This document shows positions 1 through 11,775 of a stretch of 64,000 bases of DNA, one piece after another (the first letter of the stretch is position 1; each line of letters begins with the position of its first letter). Source of the stretch: Laburnicola sp. R22_1 (lineage: Eukaryota > Ascomycota > Dothideomycetes > Pleosporales > Didymosphaeriaceae); assembly GCA_014281115.1 (NCBI GenBank), contig JACONQ010000001.1, positions 3,720,001 through 3,784,000 on the forward strand, read 5' to 3'. The position numbers and the translations under genes were made by a program. Under the pieces are notes generated by a model. It made no database searches. It was not told the DNA's origin and saw nothing but the letters and a program-made list of their open reading frames with translations.

Positions 1-437
1 CTTTGGCGTGATTGCAGAGCTGAATGAAGCTTTTAGGTGACCAGGGTGCGAGCGAGGCTTACCCGCCTGCCATTTCGGCCTGCATTGCACAGACGCATAT
101 CAGGCTTGGCTGTCAGGTAGAGACTGTCAGGTAGACAGATCCTGCGAAGTCGGGATACTTTGCACTTGCAACGATCTTCAAATTAAGCAGGTAACCTCGA
201 ATTTAGAGAAATCTATAAGATGGGAGCCGAAATAACGGAGCCGAAGAAACATGTACAACAAACTCGTCCATGCATTTCCATCGCGTACTGTCTATATGCA
301 GTAGTGAAATGATGAGTATAAAAGAGGGAAAAGAACCCAGTTTGTAAATGCAAGAAAGAACATCACAGCCCACCAATACCTTCACAGTCCACAAGTCTAC
401 GTCACTAGAAAAGAAGATGGTTCATTAGATCGCCCAC
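1..437. other. No gene seen
   Basis: Left edge of the window, downstream of the minus-strand GH23-LysM gene. It presumably holds that gene's 3' UTR. The short open frames here have no recognisable domain. Confidence 0.5.
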
Positions 438-1517
438 TTAGGCAGCAATGCAGTAGGCAGAGTCGAGCCAGAGGTTGCTGCAGTCGGCGAGGAGGCCGGT
501 GTTGAGCGAGGTGAGGGTGGTGATGTCGACTCCGGTGGAGGAGCAGCTGTCGCCAGACTAGAGAGGGTCAGCCATTGGAAAAATGTGTTGGTTGGAGACA
601 CAAACCTTGACAGTGTACCACTTGGAACAGTTGGCAGCGGCACCGGCGAACCTAGTGCCGGAAGGCTGGTCCTCGCCGCCAGAGGGAGCAGTAGGAGGAG
701 GGGTGGTAGTCTCAGCAGGCGTCTCGAGCTCGCTGCCATCATCAGAACCGGCAGGAGCAGAGTTGGGAGCACCAGCCGGAGCCTCCTTGATAGTAGCCTC
801 GTCGCAGCCATGGGCCTCATCGTCAGTCCATCCGATGAGACGGTTGGCAACGTCGCTAGAGTAGCAGTGAGTAGCGATACCGGCACCGAGATTTCCAGAG
901 GGGTCAACATGGCCAGAATTGTAGATGCGCGCGGCCTTGTAGTACTTGCTGACGTCTTCGGCTTTGGAGCGGGCAAGACCCTGCGCGAGCCCGGTCTCGA
1001 GGCCAACACCCGCACCGTCTTGGATCATACCCTTGATCATGTCGAAGGGGCAAGGGTTAACACCATTGCCATCGGGGTTGCATGTGTGAGCGCCTTGGAA
1101 GGACTGCATGAGACCTGGGTTTTGAAATCCAAACTCAGTAGTTGGGGCTCGTACACAGCCCTTGGACTCCTGCATGACAATGGCGAGGATGAACTCAGCC
1201 TTGATGTTGGTCTCGGAAGATACTTCCTGAATGGCCTTCTTGATGTTGTCGATCTCCTCTTGGCTGTTGTTCTCCTGGTTGAACTGAGTGCAAGAGATGC
1301 CCATGGTCGCCGCATTGGCTGCGAATGTCTCCTCGAAAGCAACCCACTCAGAATCCTGTGGCCAGCCCTGGGCCGGGGTACCATCACCACCGAAGACCCT
1401 GTAGGCAGCACGCTCCACCAGGGAACGGGCTTCCTTAGGGCTGCTCTGGAGAAGAGGAGCACCGAAAGCAAGGGCGAAGAGCTGGCTAGCAGCGATGACA
1501 TAAGAAGCAGCGTACAT
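438..1517 (-). CDS. Secreted GH23-like muramidase/transglycosylase with C-terminal LysM
   Basis: Predicted 343-aa secreted protein from exons 606-1517 and 438-557. The 48-bp intron 558-605 is placed inside the LysM codons and restores a clean domain end. ATG at 1517 is chosen because a hydrophobic signal peptide of about 20 residues ending near FGAP follows it; the frame stays open upstream but there looks like 5' UTR. Residues about 70-240 look like the lysozyme fold: QESKG with candidate catalytic Glu117, then a PGLMQSFQGAH segment matching the GLMQ motif of GH23. A Ser/Thr/Pro-rich linker follows (about 245-290). The last 50 residues are a LysM, starting near WYTVKSGDSC and ending with paired Cys. 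Family knowledge says GH23 acts on peptidoglycan and LysM binds GlcNAc polymers; an antibacterial or effector role is inference. Function class fairly sure, substrate not. Confidence 0.85.
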
Positions 1518-4338
1518 GTTGATAGTCAGTTGCTTGGTTGTTGGAAAAAGATGGAAGTATTGCAAGTGCGGTTGAGAAAAGGGTGACTCAAAAGAGTGAA
1601 TTGAAGTTAGTTTGAAAGAGAGAGTGACTGGAGGCAAGCCTCTGTAAGGAAGGACTGTGAAGTTGGTGGTGTTGATGCTGTGATGATGGACTTGAAAGAC
1701 GGGTCAAGCCTCGCTTTATACCACAAATCAGTGATCGCAACAGGGCGTTGTTGAGGCTGTAGGGTGATTATTCGCTTGGCGTCGGTCATAAGCACGGATA
1801 CCAGTGCCATGTTACGCTCGCAGTCAACACCGATGGTCCATGCGAGGTGAAAGGTGGGCACTAGCGGGCTGTATGCATGCACCATCCGAGCGACGCCTGT
1901 TCCTGGCGTCAGACCGGACACTCTGCAGAAGCTTAGCAGCGGGGTGCATCAGTGAAACGCATCCGCACCGTGCATAGTCGAATCTGCATTTCTCAAGACA
2001 CGCACCGTCCAGACAAGCCCGTATTGCCACAGCCCAAATAGTACCATGCGATCTTCATCCGGCAGTCACAGAGACTAATCCACCTACACATGATTTTTTT
2101 TTTGCGAAATGCAGGATAGGGCCGCCTAGGAGAGAGCAGACCCATGCCTATGCTTATCATTGCCCCGCGGTCCTGCGGCGGCGCAGATGGCGTTTAATTC
2201 CAGGATCGGAAAACGTTCCTACGGTCTTCCCAGAGGGGAGAACGGGTCTGATGCGAGAGATGATCTGTTTTGGTGTTACCTTCCAATTCCCAAGCAGCAC
2301 GGTCTCGTGTAAGCGTGCAAGGCCTGCAGCTGTGAACCGTGTGATGAGGGAAGACGCAGGTACCCGAGGCAGGCGTCGGCTCACGACAGAATGTGCGGGC
2401 GGCGTTGACAGTGCGAGAGATGTCAAGGCAGCCACTTGATCTGATGCCGGGAAGAGATGATGGTATGCTTTGCGAGGAATCCCGTTGCGCCCTCTGGTAG
2501 GGCCGATGTAGAGTAAGCGGGTGCCCTGCGGACAAGTGTGCCACTCCTCGGCGGAAATGCTCTTTAGGGAGAACACGACTGCAATTCGCTCAAACCCGGT
2601 CTCTCATCGGAGCGGAATAGAGAATGTTCCTGGCTGGTCTTCCAAGGTGCAGGTGAGCCACACCGGCCTAGACTCCCCGAGGCAAAGCGCAGAGTTCACC
2701 GAATTTCGGCCTCTACCGTCCTGTTGGCGCTGCTTTCCGGTTGAGAATCAAGGGAGCCTGAGAACATGGCTTTGAATGGAAAACGAGCATTAGTAGCACG
2801 AACCGCATCTAGCATGACAGGTGGAATGCACTCCTGAGTCCAAACTCGGAAGGCAAGTGACAAAAGCCAGATGTCGCAGAGTAAGACAAGCGAAGAGCCG
2901 GCCGTATGCTCAGGCAAATGCGTCATCGCAGAGGCTGCTGGCCTTGGCCAAAGCCATGCACACCCTCGTACCAGCTCTGGGCCTCGCGGGGAAGACGTGC
3001 GATGCGGGATGGTGGTAATTATGGTGTGCAGTCGGTGCTCCGTTCCGTCTCAGCGCTGAGCAGGGCCACCGCTCTCGAACAGCCGGGCAGCTATCGTCAG
3101 GCTGTCCAAGTGTGATCCGCCGGGCGAGACATAAAACGGCAATAATAGATATTCGAGGTCAGTCCGCAGAGACGATGGGTGGGGCCATGGGACGATCGAC
3201 ACGTGGAACAGGGTCCGCAGCCAAGGCGCGACGTCTGGGCATAAGCTTGGCTGCACTTCCACTTCGTAGCAACTGCGCGCCATGGTGCTCTGGCTTGCAA
3301 ACTCTCTAGGAACATAGGGTCGCGAGCGAATACAACGAGTTCTGCTTTCTCGACAACAAAGCACGCGAGCTGTTCTTCTCGCGGACGTCGCGTCTTCGCA
3401 GGGCGTAGAGGCGGTGGCTACTGTAGGTCGGCGTCGGACACGGTCTGGATGGGCACTGTCCACGGGTGGGTCCATTGCCCTTTTGGAACTAGCGCGTCAT
3501 CCCTTCACAGTGCTTAAACTCCCGCACCAGTGCGGAAGTCCTTCGACTTCCGTTCTGACATCACATGATTGTGGTCTCACCTGAGCACTACTCCTAGGTA
3601 GCTTACAAGTGCGCAGACTCTGCAGGTTCGGTTCGCAATGCTGGCCCGTCTACGTCAGCCTCCTACTCATCCCGTCAGCGAGAATCAGCCTCACACTGGT
3701 CATCTCCGCAGCAACATCACGGCTACAGTGGTTCCCAAGCGGCCTTCCAAAGTTGCTTTGCATCGCAAACCTTTCGCTTTGCACCATACGTCAGGCATAG
3801 ATGCTGTGAAAGAGCATCCGCCGTATACAACAAGTAACAGCCATCGGCAGACGACCGTGCTATGGCATCTAGAACAACCACTCCGAGTTCGACCGGGGTT
3901 CTACTTCGGCTACGCACGAAATGCGGAGTCAGCAAGACCTGCGTCTGATCATCATATTCAAGCATGCGGCCCAGCCCGTTCAATTCAAGCGTGTATCCCA
4001 AGCGAGCTCCGAACCTGTGATGTGTATTTTAGATTTCAATTTCCAGACACCCGAATAGGGATAATGAAGGACGGCAGTGCCACTCTGTTGTCTCTCGTAA
4101 TTTTGACCAACTAACACGGTCACCGAACTTCTTGTGCTGGCTCGATTCCGTTCGGCCTGTCCTCTTACCAAAGTCATCCCCTACGATTGCCGTTTGTCGC
4201 TTTCTTCTCGCGCTCCAACACAAGATTAGCCATCGCAAGATAACCCATGCAGGCTGCACCACAGCAAAGGGGCTCCTAGGTAATTCGGTTTGATCAAGGT
4301 TCTTCATCTTCGTGGATTGGCTATGGCACGCATGACTT
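1518..4338. other. 2.8-kb intergenic region, no gene recognised
   Basis: Contains the promoter of the GH23-LysM gene at its left end and the 3' flank of the Nudix gene at its right end. Open frames of 60-160 codons occur on both strands, but none has a known motif, a signal peptide or consistent splice structure. Confidence 0.45.
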
Positions 4339-4930
4339 TTATAGGCAGTTTTCCATCTCCGGGTATTCTCGATAGAGATTAACGAGCGGCAGAAACATAC
4401 ACTTCTTGACCACCTCTCCAGTAACCTCGGCCTCGGCCTGCTCTTTCGCCCATTGCCACATCTGTGACCAAGGAATCCAGTCCCACCGCGCACATTTCTC
4501 GGGTTCACGCGGCTTCAACATCAATTAGCTTCAATCTTGCACCAACGTGTAGGAGCAAGGATACCTTTGGCTCTTTGTCCTCGCCGACAATCGAGCAAGT
4601 CACAAAGACAGTCACATAATGTTTTCCTTCCCCAAACACATCGTTCGTTGCAATAAGGAACTTGACATTGCCAACCTCTAGGCCGGTCTCTTCGAGCACT
4701 TCCCGTTTCGCGCACTCGGCGAATGACTCGCCGTATTCAAGATGCCCGCCGGGACATTGCATAGTACCTATACACTACACGTCAACGCCATCTCATCCTC
4801 ACACCGAAGACATATTCATAGAAATCTTACCCGCACCGTGGGAGCCAATTCGCTCGCCCATGACGATATTACTAGCTCCGTCGTCAATCACAACGCCGAC
4901 GCCGATCTTCGGCCTCTGTGCTTCTGCCAT
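4339..4930 (-). CDS. NUDT15-like Nudix hydrolase
   Basis: Predicted 158 aa from three exons: 4831-4930, 4565-4767 and 4339-4512 (introns 63 and 52 bp, GT-AG). Human NUDT15 is 164 aa. The N-terminal IGVGVVIDD strand and the GERIGSHGAG segment are typical of NUDT15/MTH1-type enzymes. The Nudix box at about residues 40-62 has all key positions: GGHLEYGE, then REVLEETG with the metal-binding glutamates. The C-terminal ARWDWIPW also matches the subfamily. These enzymes hydrolyse nucleoside diphosphate derivatives, often oxidised or methylated nucleotides, in the cytosol; the substrate here is not shown. The third-exon acceptor (GAAG before residue 102) is the least certain part of the model. Confidence 0.85.
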
Positions 4931-6016
4931 AGTCCTGGTGCCAGGTTCTATTTGCGCAGGCAGTAGATGAAGGAAGACGTGAGGATTTTATACTGATGTT
5001 GCTTCCCTTGACCGGTCCATGACTGAGGTGTGAATCATTCACCGGTCCGCTTTCTCGTTAGCTGACGCTAGTGGTATACGCTAGCAGTGATATGGCTAGC
5101 GCATCGGGCGTGGGGCTGCAGTGTGCTTCGAGGCTTCGCCCAACATGTGTGTGGCGCTATTTATCTACCTACGGTAGGACGGCATGATATCACAAAAAAA
5201 GCAGACCTACTTAGTAAACAAAAAGAGCGTAAAAGGGTTGATGACAGAAATTGCGCGTTCGAACTCGCTAAGTGAGCTTAAACATGAATTGTTGAGATTG
5301 GGCCTGATTGGCTAGTTTGCAACTTCAATGTTCGCATTGCTTCCGACCCGTGGATATAGGGCCGTCACGTGGACCGTGGTATGCAGGTGCAGGTCCATCC
5401 AGTTCTCCACCCGTGTATCCAGAACATCAAGTTTGAGAAGGCGAAAGGATGGTATTACTTTCTCGGGCGCTAGCAAGGGCTCATTACGCAGCCAAGTGTC
5501 TTGTGACAGAAGAAGGGATAACGGCAGCTTGACGTGAAACCAAAGATGCAGAGGGTGACAGAACCGCAGCGGAGCAAGCATGGAACAGGAATGCAGTCAT
5601 GTTATTTCGAGAGCGGAGAAAGAAGTGACATTGACATGACCATCTCACATCGAGCTCGACTATAATACAAAACAGGTATCGGTAACCACCCACCTCCCTA
5701 TTACATCAACACACACCCATCATGAAGGTTCACTTCTTCAAATCCCCGTGCCCTGTCATCTTTCGAGGTAAATTCCTCTCATACATCCCAAGAATTCGAG
5801 TAAAGTTAGTAGGGAGTAGTAAAACAAGATGTTGCCAAGGAGAAGAGTAGAGAAAACGAAGTGAGGTATAGGTACAAGAAAATACAAGGGAAATTGTACA
5901 CACACGTACGTCTAAAGACCCAAACCTACCCAGACCGTAATGCAAGACGCCTGCTTTTTTGTGCCGCGGAAATAACAAAAGACATAAAGGACGAAGCAAG
6001 GTTAAGATCGAAGAAT
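4931..6016. other. Intergenic, promoter of the Nudix gene and 3' flank of mt-Hsp70
   Basis: No open frame here has a recognisable domain. The right side is AT-richer and is probably the 3' UTR of the Hsp70 gene, which ends at 6017. Confidence 0.5.
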
Positions 6017-8152
6017 TTACTGCTTCTTATCACCCTCACCATCCGACTGCTGCTGCTGCTCATTGGGCTGAGACTGGTTCTCAGAACGAGCTTTGTGCAT
6101 CTGGTCGAAGAGCGTCAAGCTGGCATTCTGGAGGTCGTCGGTCTTCTCCTTGATCTCCTCAGCGGTGGCAGTGCCCTCGCCAGCTTGGCTCTGGGCAATG
6201 AATTCGCGGACAGAAGCAATCTTCTCCTTGATCTTCTCAGCCTCAGTCTTGTCCAGACGATCCTCGAACTCCTTGAGAGCCTTCTCAGTATCGTTCACGA
6301 CACTGTCGGCGCGGTTGGCAGCCTCAATAGCACTCTTGCGTTGCTTGTCCTGGTCTCCATAGCGCTCAGCATCGTCAACCATAGACTGGATCTCAGAGTC
6401 TGAGAGACCAGAGCCGGAAGCGATGGTGATGGACTGGTCCTTGTTCGTGGACTTGTCCTTGGCATGGACGTGCACGATGGAATCAGCATCGATGTCGAAG
6501 GTGACTTCAATCTGGGGAACACCGCGATGCGCAGGAGGAATTCCGACAAGCTGGAAGTTGCCCAACAACTTGTTGTCACGGACGAGCTCACGCTCACCCT
6601 GGTAAACCTTGATTTCGACAGCGCTCTGGAAGTCAGCGGCAGTAGAGAAGACCTGCGACTTCTTGGTCGGGATGGTAGTGTTGCGGTTAATTAGACGCGT
6701 GAAGACACCACCGAGAGTCTCGATACCGAGGGAAAGAGGGGTCACATCAAGAAGCAAGATGTCAGTGACCTCTCCGGAAAGGACGGCACCCTGAATGGCG
6801 GCACCAATGGCGACAGCTTCGTCGGGGTTGACCGACTTGGCGGGGTCACGGCCAAAGATGCTCTTGACAGACTCGGTGACCTTGGGCATGCGGGTCATAC
6901 CACCAACGAGGATGACCTCCTTAATATCTTTGGCCTGTAGGTTGGCGTCCTTCAGGGCCTTCCGCACCGGATCGACGGTCTTTGAGATCAAGGGGTCCAC
7001 CAACTTTTCGAGCTGGGCACGGGTCATCTTGGAATTGATGTGCTTGGGCCCGGACGCGTCAGCAGTGATGAAGGGAAGGTTGACATCGGTCTGGGAAGAA
7101 GAAGAAAGCTCAATCTTGGCCTTCTCGGCGGCCTCACGGATACGCTGAATAGCCATGCGGTCGTTGCTCAGGTCAATGCCCTGCTCCTTCTTGAATTGTT
7201 GGACGAAGTGGCGGACGAGGGTGATATCAAAGTCTTCGCCACCTAGGTGGGTGTCACCATTGGTCGACTTGACCTCAAAGACACCATTCTGGATCTCAAG
7301 GATAGAGATATCGAAAGTACCACCTCCGAGATCGTAGACGGCGATAACGCTGTCAGTTGACTTGTCAAGACCATATGCAAGCGCAGCGGCGGTAGGCTCA
7401 TTGACGACACGCAAGACATTAAGACCAGCGATCTGACCAGCGTCCTTGGTAGCCTGGCGCTGAGAGTCGTTGAAGTAGGCGGGAACAGTAACAACGGCGT
7501 TCTTGACGTTCTTGCCCATATAGGCCTCGGCAGTCTCCTTCATCTTGCCGAGGACGAAACCACCAATCTGCGAGGGCGAGTACTTCTGACCCTGTGCCTC
7601 TAACCAAGCGTCACCGTTGCTATGCTGGACGATCTTGTAGGGCACCTGCTGGATATCGCGCTGGACCTCGGCGTCGGTGTACTTGCGGCCGATGAGACGC
7701 TTCGTGGCAAAGAGGGTGTTCTCGGGATTCACCACTGCCTGACGCTTTGCGGCGACACCGACGAGACGCTCACCATCCTTGGTGAAGCCGACGACAGACG
7801 GCGTTGTTCGCGTACCTGAGGCGAGAGTTAGTGCATGCTGGCATGGAGCAATGAGCGCCGTGATGATTTACCTTCCGAGTTTTCGATGATGCGCGGCTGC
7901 TTGCCCTCCATGACGGCGACGGCGGAGTTGGTGGTACCCAAGTCGATACCGATGACGGCACCCTTGACCTTCTCATCCGAGCCACCTGCATATCCTCGCA
8001 CAAAGGATGAGCCGAATGGCGATGTGATGGCGGATGGCGGAGTGCGCCGGACAGCTGAAGACGCTCGCGGCAAAAGCTGCAGATGAGGTCAGACCTGGCG
8101 ACGAGGGTGCACGCGCAAAACTTACGGTTCGTGATATCCTTGAGGAGAACAT
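6017..8152 (-). CDS. SSC1: Mitochondrial Hsp70 chaperone (Ssc1 type)
   Basis: Predicted 676 aa from exons 8126-8152 (only nine codons), 7872-8076 and 6017-7815. Introns of 49 and 56 bp have GT-AG ends. Residues 1-40 are rich in Arg/Ser and end near VRGYAGG, a typical mitochondrial presequence. The ATPase domain starts at [10 protein letters not shown] (51-60); later [23 protein letters not shown] and the SLGIETLGG motif before the substrate-binding domain are intact. The acidic, Gln-rich tail ends in GDKKQ rather than the EEVD of cytosolic Hsp70. It should act in the matrix as the import motor and folding chaperone. It lies head-to-head with the DUF2415 gene, with a heat-shock element in the shared promoter. 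Identification is very secure; residues encoded near the short first exon are slightly less so. Confidence 0.96.
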
Positions 8153-8295
8153 GGCTGTGGAATGTGCGGGTGTGTTGCGAGTAGAAGGCGCAAGCAACAG
8201 AAACGGATGGATGGAGAAGAAGGGACGAAGAGGCGGATGTTTATATGATGGAGCGATGGGGAGCTTTGACAGGAGAAGTTTTAGTCGTCGAATTG

Positions 8296-8308
8296 GAAAT
8301 TTCGAGAA
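8296..8308. promoter_or_regulatory. Heat-shock element upstream of mt-Hsp70
   Basis: Three perfect alternating units, GAAnnTTCnnGAA, lie about 145 bp upstream of the mt-Hsp70 start codon. This is the minimal Hsf1 trimer site. It sits in the 0.7-kb divergent promoter, so the DUF2415 gene may also respond. Confidence 0.7.
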
Positions 8309-8834
8309 GAAGGAAAGCGGCTTGGCACCTAGGTTGCGGGCGGTCTGTGCGCACAGGGAGGCGGAAGGGGCAACCGAGGGAGGAGTGAGGCAGCCGCGTG
8401 GACGGATGGGTATGAGGTTGCGCAGTGACGGCTTGAAATGCTTGCTTGGGCTGCCGCGTTGCAATTGTTCTGTATGCGAGGCGCTGGGCTTTCTCCAGCG
8501 CTGCGTTGAGATATCTGCTCACGTGCTCGCTGTGGAAAGCTCCAGCTCTACTGTACTCTGCCACACCGGACTACAGCTTGCACGGAGAAGCTGCGTGTGC
8601 GCTCGGCGACGGAGCCTGTTACACCCACATACCTCTGCGCAACCTACGCATCCACCATCTTTCCTCCCGCCTCCTACTCTGCGCAAAGCGTGCCCGGAGC
8701 CGCCCGCTGGAACTGCTGTTGCTGTTGCTCGCCGCGTGGCTGACATCACCGCCTGCCCGCGCCAGTTCGCATAACCGCGTTGTTCGTCCACCGTCAGGAC
8801 ATGCCCGCAGCCTCCACCGATCTGCGCCTGAAGC

Positions 8835-11114
8835 ATGGCCGTTGATGACTTTATGTGCGTCTCTCACCGGAGGTGTAGTCTGCCAACCACTGACGCGAAT
8901 AGAAAAAGTCGAAATACCGACGCCTTTGTGCTGCCGCCCAGGTCCTTCTACCCCCTCAAGATTCCCATTGCGTGAGCCTCCTCCAGTCCGCCTCCACTGC
9001 GTCGACGCTAACGCGTGCAGCCACTATCAACTACGCCACTTCATCAGCTCACCAGAGACAGACCTGGTTTACTATGCCAGCAATCGTGACGACCCTACCG
9101 GCCGCGACGGTGGTTCCGACGTCTTCTGCCTGAATGCGAACACACGCACGCAAACGCTCATAGCACCCCTACCCTGGGAAGCGCGCTGCACTACTTCAGG
9201 CTATGGATACGTGTGTGTGGGTGGCGCTGACGATGGTCACTTTGCTGCCATCAAAGTGAAGGGCTTTCCTCCGGCGGACGCTGCCCACGTGGATGCCTTG
9301 CTGCCGCTAGACTTCGCCAGTCGTACCGCTATTTCCCGCCCGCCAGCCTTAGGAGCAACCGGCGCGCCGGCGTTCGCGAAGATTGGAGATGATATTGTCA
9401 ATTCGATATCAATACACAAGCTTCCCGCTGAAGGCGACCAAGACGAAGACTTGGTAGCAGTGCTCACCAACAACGACAAGACGGTGCGCATCTACTCGCT
9501 CACACGTCAACAGGAGGTGACCATGCTAAACTTTCCATTCCCTATGAACCATGCGACTATATCACCGGACGGTCAACTTTTGGTAGCTGTGGGGGACCAG
9601 CGCAATGGCTTCTTCTTTCAACGCAACAAGGATAAGAGGTCTAATGTTACCAAAACCCCCGAGGGACGCGTGGAGTCGACACCCCTGGATTGGACGTTGT
9701 TGCAGGAAGTCCGTCTGTACCTGCCGTCAGGCTCGTCGGTAGCGGGCTACTTTACAACTGCCTGGTCGCCCTCAGGTGGTCTATGTGCCGTAGGTTCGGA
9801 ATGTGGCTACATCACGGTCTTTGATGTGGAGCGTTTAAAGCGGTGCGAATACGGAGAGGATGCCGTTGTGCAGCTCATCAGCTCCACTCGCCCAGATAGT
9901 GCCTGCGGCGCAGGTGCAGTGAGAACCATGCTGTTTTCACCGGCACCTTGGGATTTCTTGATCTGGAGTGAAGATCAAGCGAGGGTCTGCATTGCTGATC
10001 TTCGTTTCGGCGCCAAGCTAAGGCAGGTCCTTACTTTGGACCCGAAAGACGAAGGCACGGCCAGGGTGGAGATTGCAAATTTCGAGTTGGAACTCAACCC
10101 TCCTCTGAATGATTTGCGGCGGGAAGCAAACTTCATCCGAACATACCGCCACACGCTCAACGCTGACGGTACAGGAGCTGCCGCCAATCTTGCCAATGAC
10201 TATATCGATTCGGCAGAGCGCAGAAGACTGCATCGTCAGCTCGGAGTGGTTGAATCTGACGACGACCCGCATGGTCTCGATGCTCACGAGCGGCAAGTTC
10301 TTGAGGCACTACGCACAACTAGACAGCGGAACCAGGCGCGCGAGCAAGGCATTACCCCCCGAAGCATCCACTACAACACTTCTGCGGAGGGATTACGGTA
10401 TGTCCGTCTATTTGTACATGATATTCGTGCCTGTGCTGACTACCTGGTAGAGACCGTGTGCGTGAAGCTATGTCAAGTCTAGACACGGCTGACACCTTTA
10501 CGGAATTTGTGTCGGACAGTACTCGCCGGTTAAGCCAGTTACAAGAACGTACAACACCCCGCCGTCAAGCATCTCTTGCTCTTGTTGACGTGGGTGGTGC
10601 TGCGGGCGACTCGTCAATGCACATGCCCTCCGGCACTTCGGACGTGTCGAGCCGCCCAACTGGGAATATTACAGGTGGGGCAACCACGAGGTCGCCCAAT
10701 CCGATCACAGCCCATGTCCGTCGAGACAACAGCGAGATGATTGCATCAACAAACGACGCATGGCGGACTATTGAGGAAGCTTTGGCCCGCAACGCACGGG
10801 CGGTAGACAATGTGCGATCCTCTGCGGCGCCAGAGCTACGTAACGAGCTTCGGCGGCTACGACAACTCACTCAGATGCAAGAACGCCTTCGTGTTGCTCG
10901 CGAGGCGCAAGGCCCGGAGCCATATAGTCTCGGGGCTATAGGGTTCCGCCGTGGTAGTCGTAGCATGCACGACCCCACGCTGGGGTTGCGGACTGCTGGT
11001 CTCGCCATGAGCCCGGATGGGCGTAGACTGTACTGCGGCACCGAGGAGGGCATTTTTGAGTTCGGCATGAACTTGCACCAGCGGAAAGGGTTCCCCGCTA
11101 TAAAGCCCCGATGA
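8835..11114 (+). CDS. WD40-like protein with DUF2415 motif
   Basis: Predicted 725 aa from exons 8835-8971, 9021-10397 and 10451-11114 (introns 49 and 53 bp). The open frame extends upstream of 8835, but ATG 8835 is the first one that splices smoothly into IPIAHYQLRHF. An optional in-frame 48-bp intron (8855-8902) would remove 16 residues near the N-terminus. Beta-propeller-like stretches are seen (for example DLVAVLTNNDKTVRIYSL and AWSPSGGLCAVGSECGYITV, each under 21 residues). Around residues 345-375 an FSPAPWDFLIWSED block followed by ADLR matches the DUF2415 signature. The last third is polar and helical and ends with another blade-like LAMSPDGRRLYCGTEEGIFE. The cellular role is unknown. 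The family call is fairly secure. Confidence 0.85.
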
Positions 11115-11775
11115 GCCAATCCTCGGCTACGAGGTCAAGCTCCGAGGGCATCTGGGATCCCAGTTTGGCTTTCCCACGCTGTATTTGTGTCATTTGGCTT
11201 TTCGGAGTCCAGGGCTTTGGTCGGTACGGACACGGCGGCAGTTGCAAAAGGATTCTCGGGCATGGCTTGCAAGCATGATGACATTGCTATTTCTGTACTT
11301 GGTTTTGGTCATGACGGTGTTGGGACGGCACATAGTATGAATACCCTCTCCCTTTAGGAAAACAAATGCACATTGTTAGTCTGAAGTTGACGTGCGGGAC
11401 AATGGCTGTGAAGGGGCAAGGGGATGCAAGGCCCGGTCTGGGGTAAGGGCGAGCGGGCTGAGCTCGGAGGTATTGTGGTGATGGCCGAGCGAACCACGGG
11501 CGTGGACGATGGCGCAATTGCAGCGGTAAGCGGTGACTCCCCGCGTCCGACGGATCACAAAGTATCCATAACCCGCACGCCTCTTGTCCTTTTGCTCTTG
11601 TGTAGTCTCTTGTCTGCACCCGCCTGCCCTTCTCGCTGTGTCATTGCTTTGAGCCCAGCCATTGTGCTCTTTCACAGCCAGCGACGCTGCATCGATTTGG
11701 CCCGCATCCGCCACCGGCCCTGCATCTCGGCTTCACAGCGTTTCGACCAGATCCGAAAGTCACTGCACCGCCGCC
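11115..11775. other. Intergenic, promoter of cystathionine beta-lyase
   Basis: 660 bp between two plus-strand genes. No coding potential was recognised. The last 100 bp before the start codon is C-rich, as is common for fungal 5' UTRs. Confidence 0.5.

Noticed and set aside
8446..8834. Upstream extension of the DUF2415 open frame by about 130 codons
   Set aside because: It overlaps the promoter and leader of the divergent Hsp70 gene, has low-complexity content, and passes through what must be an intron (8972-9020) to stay open.
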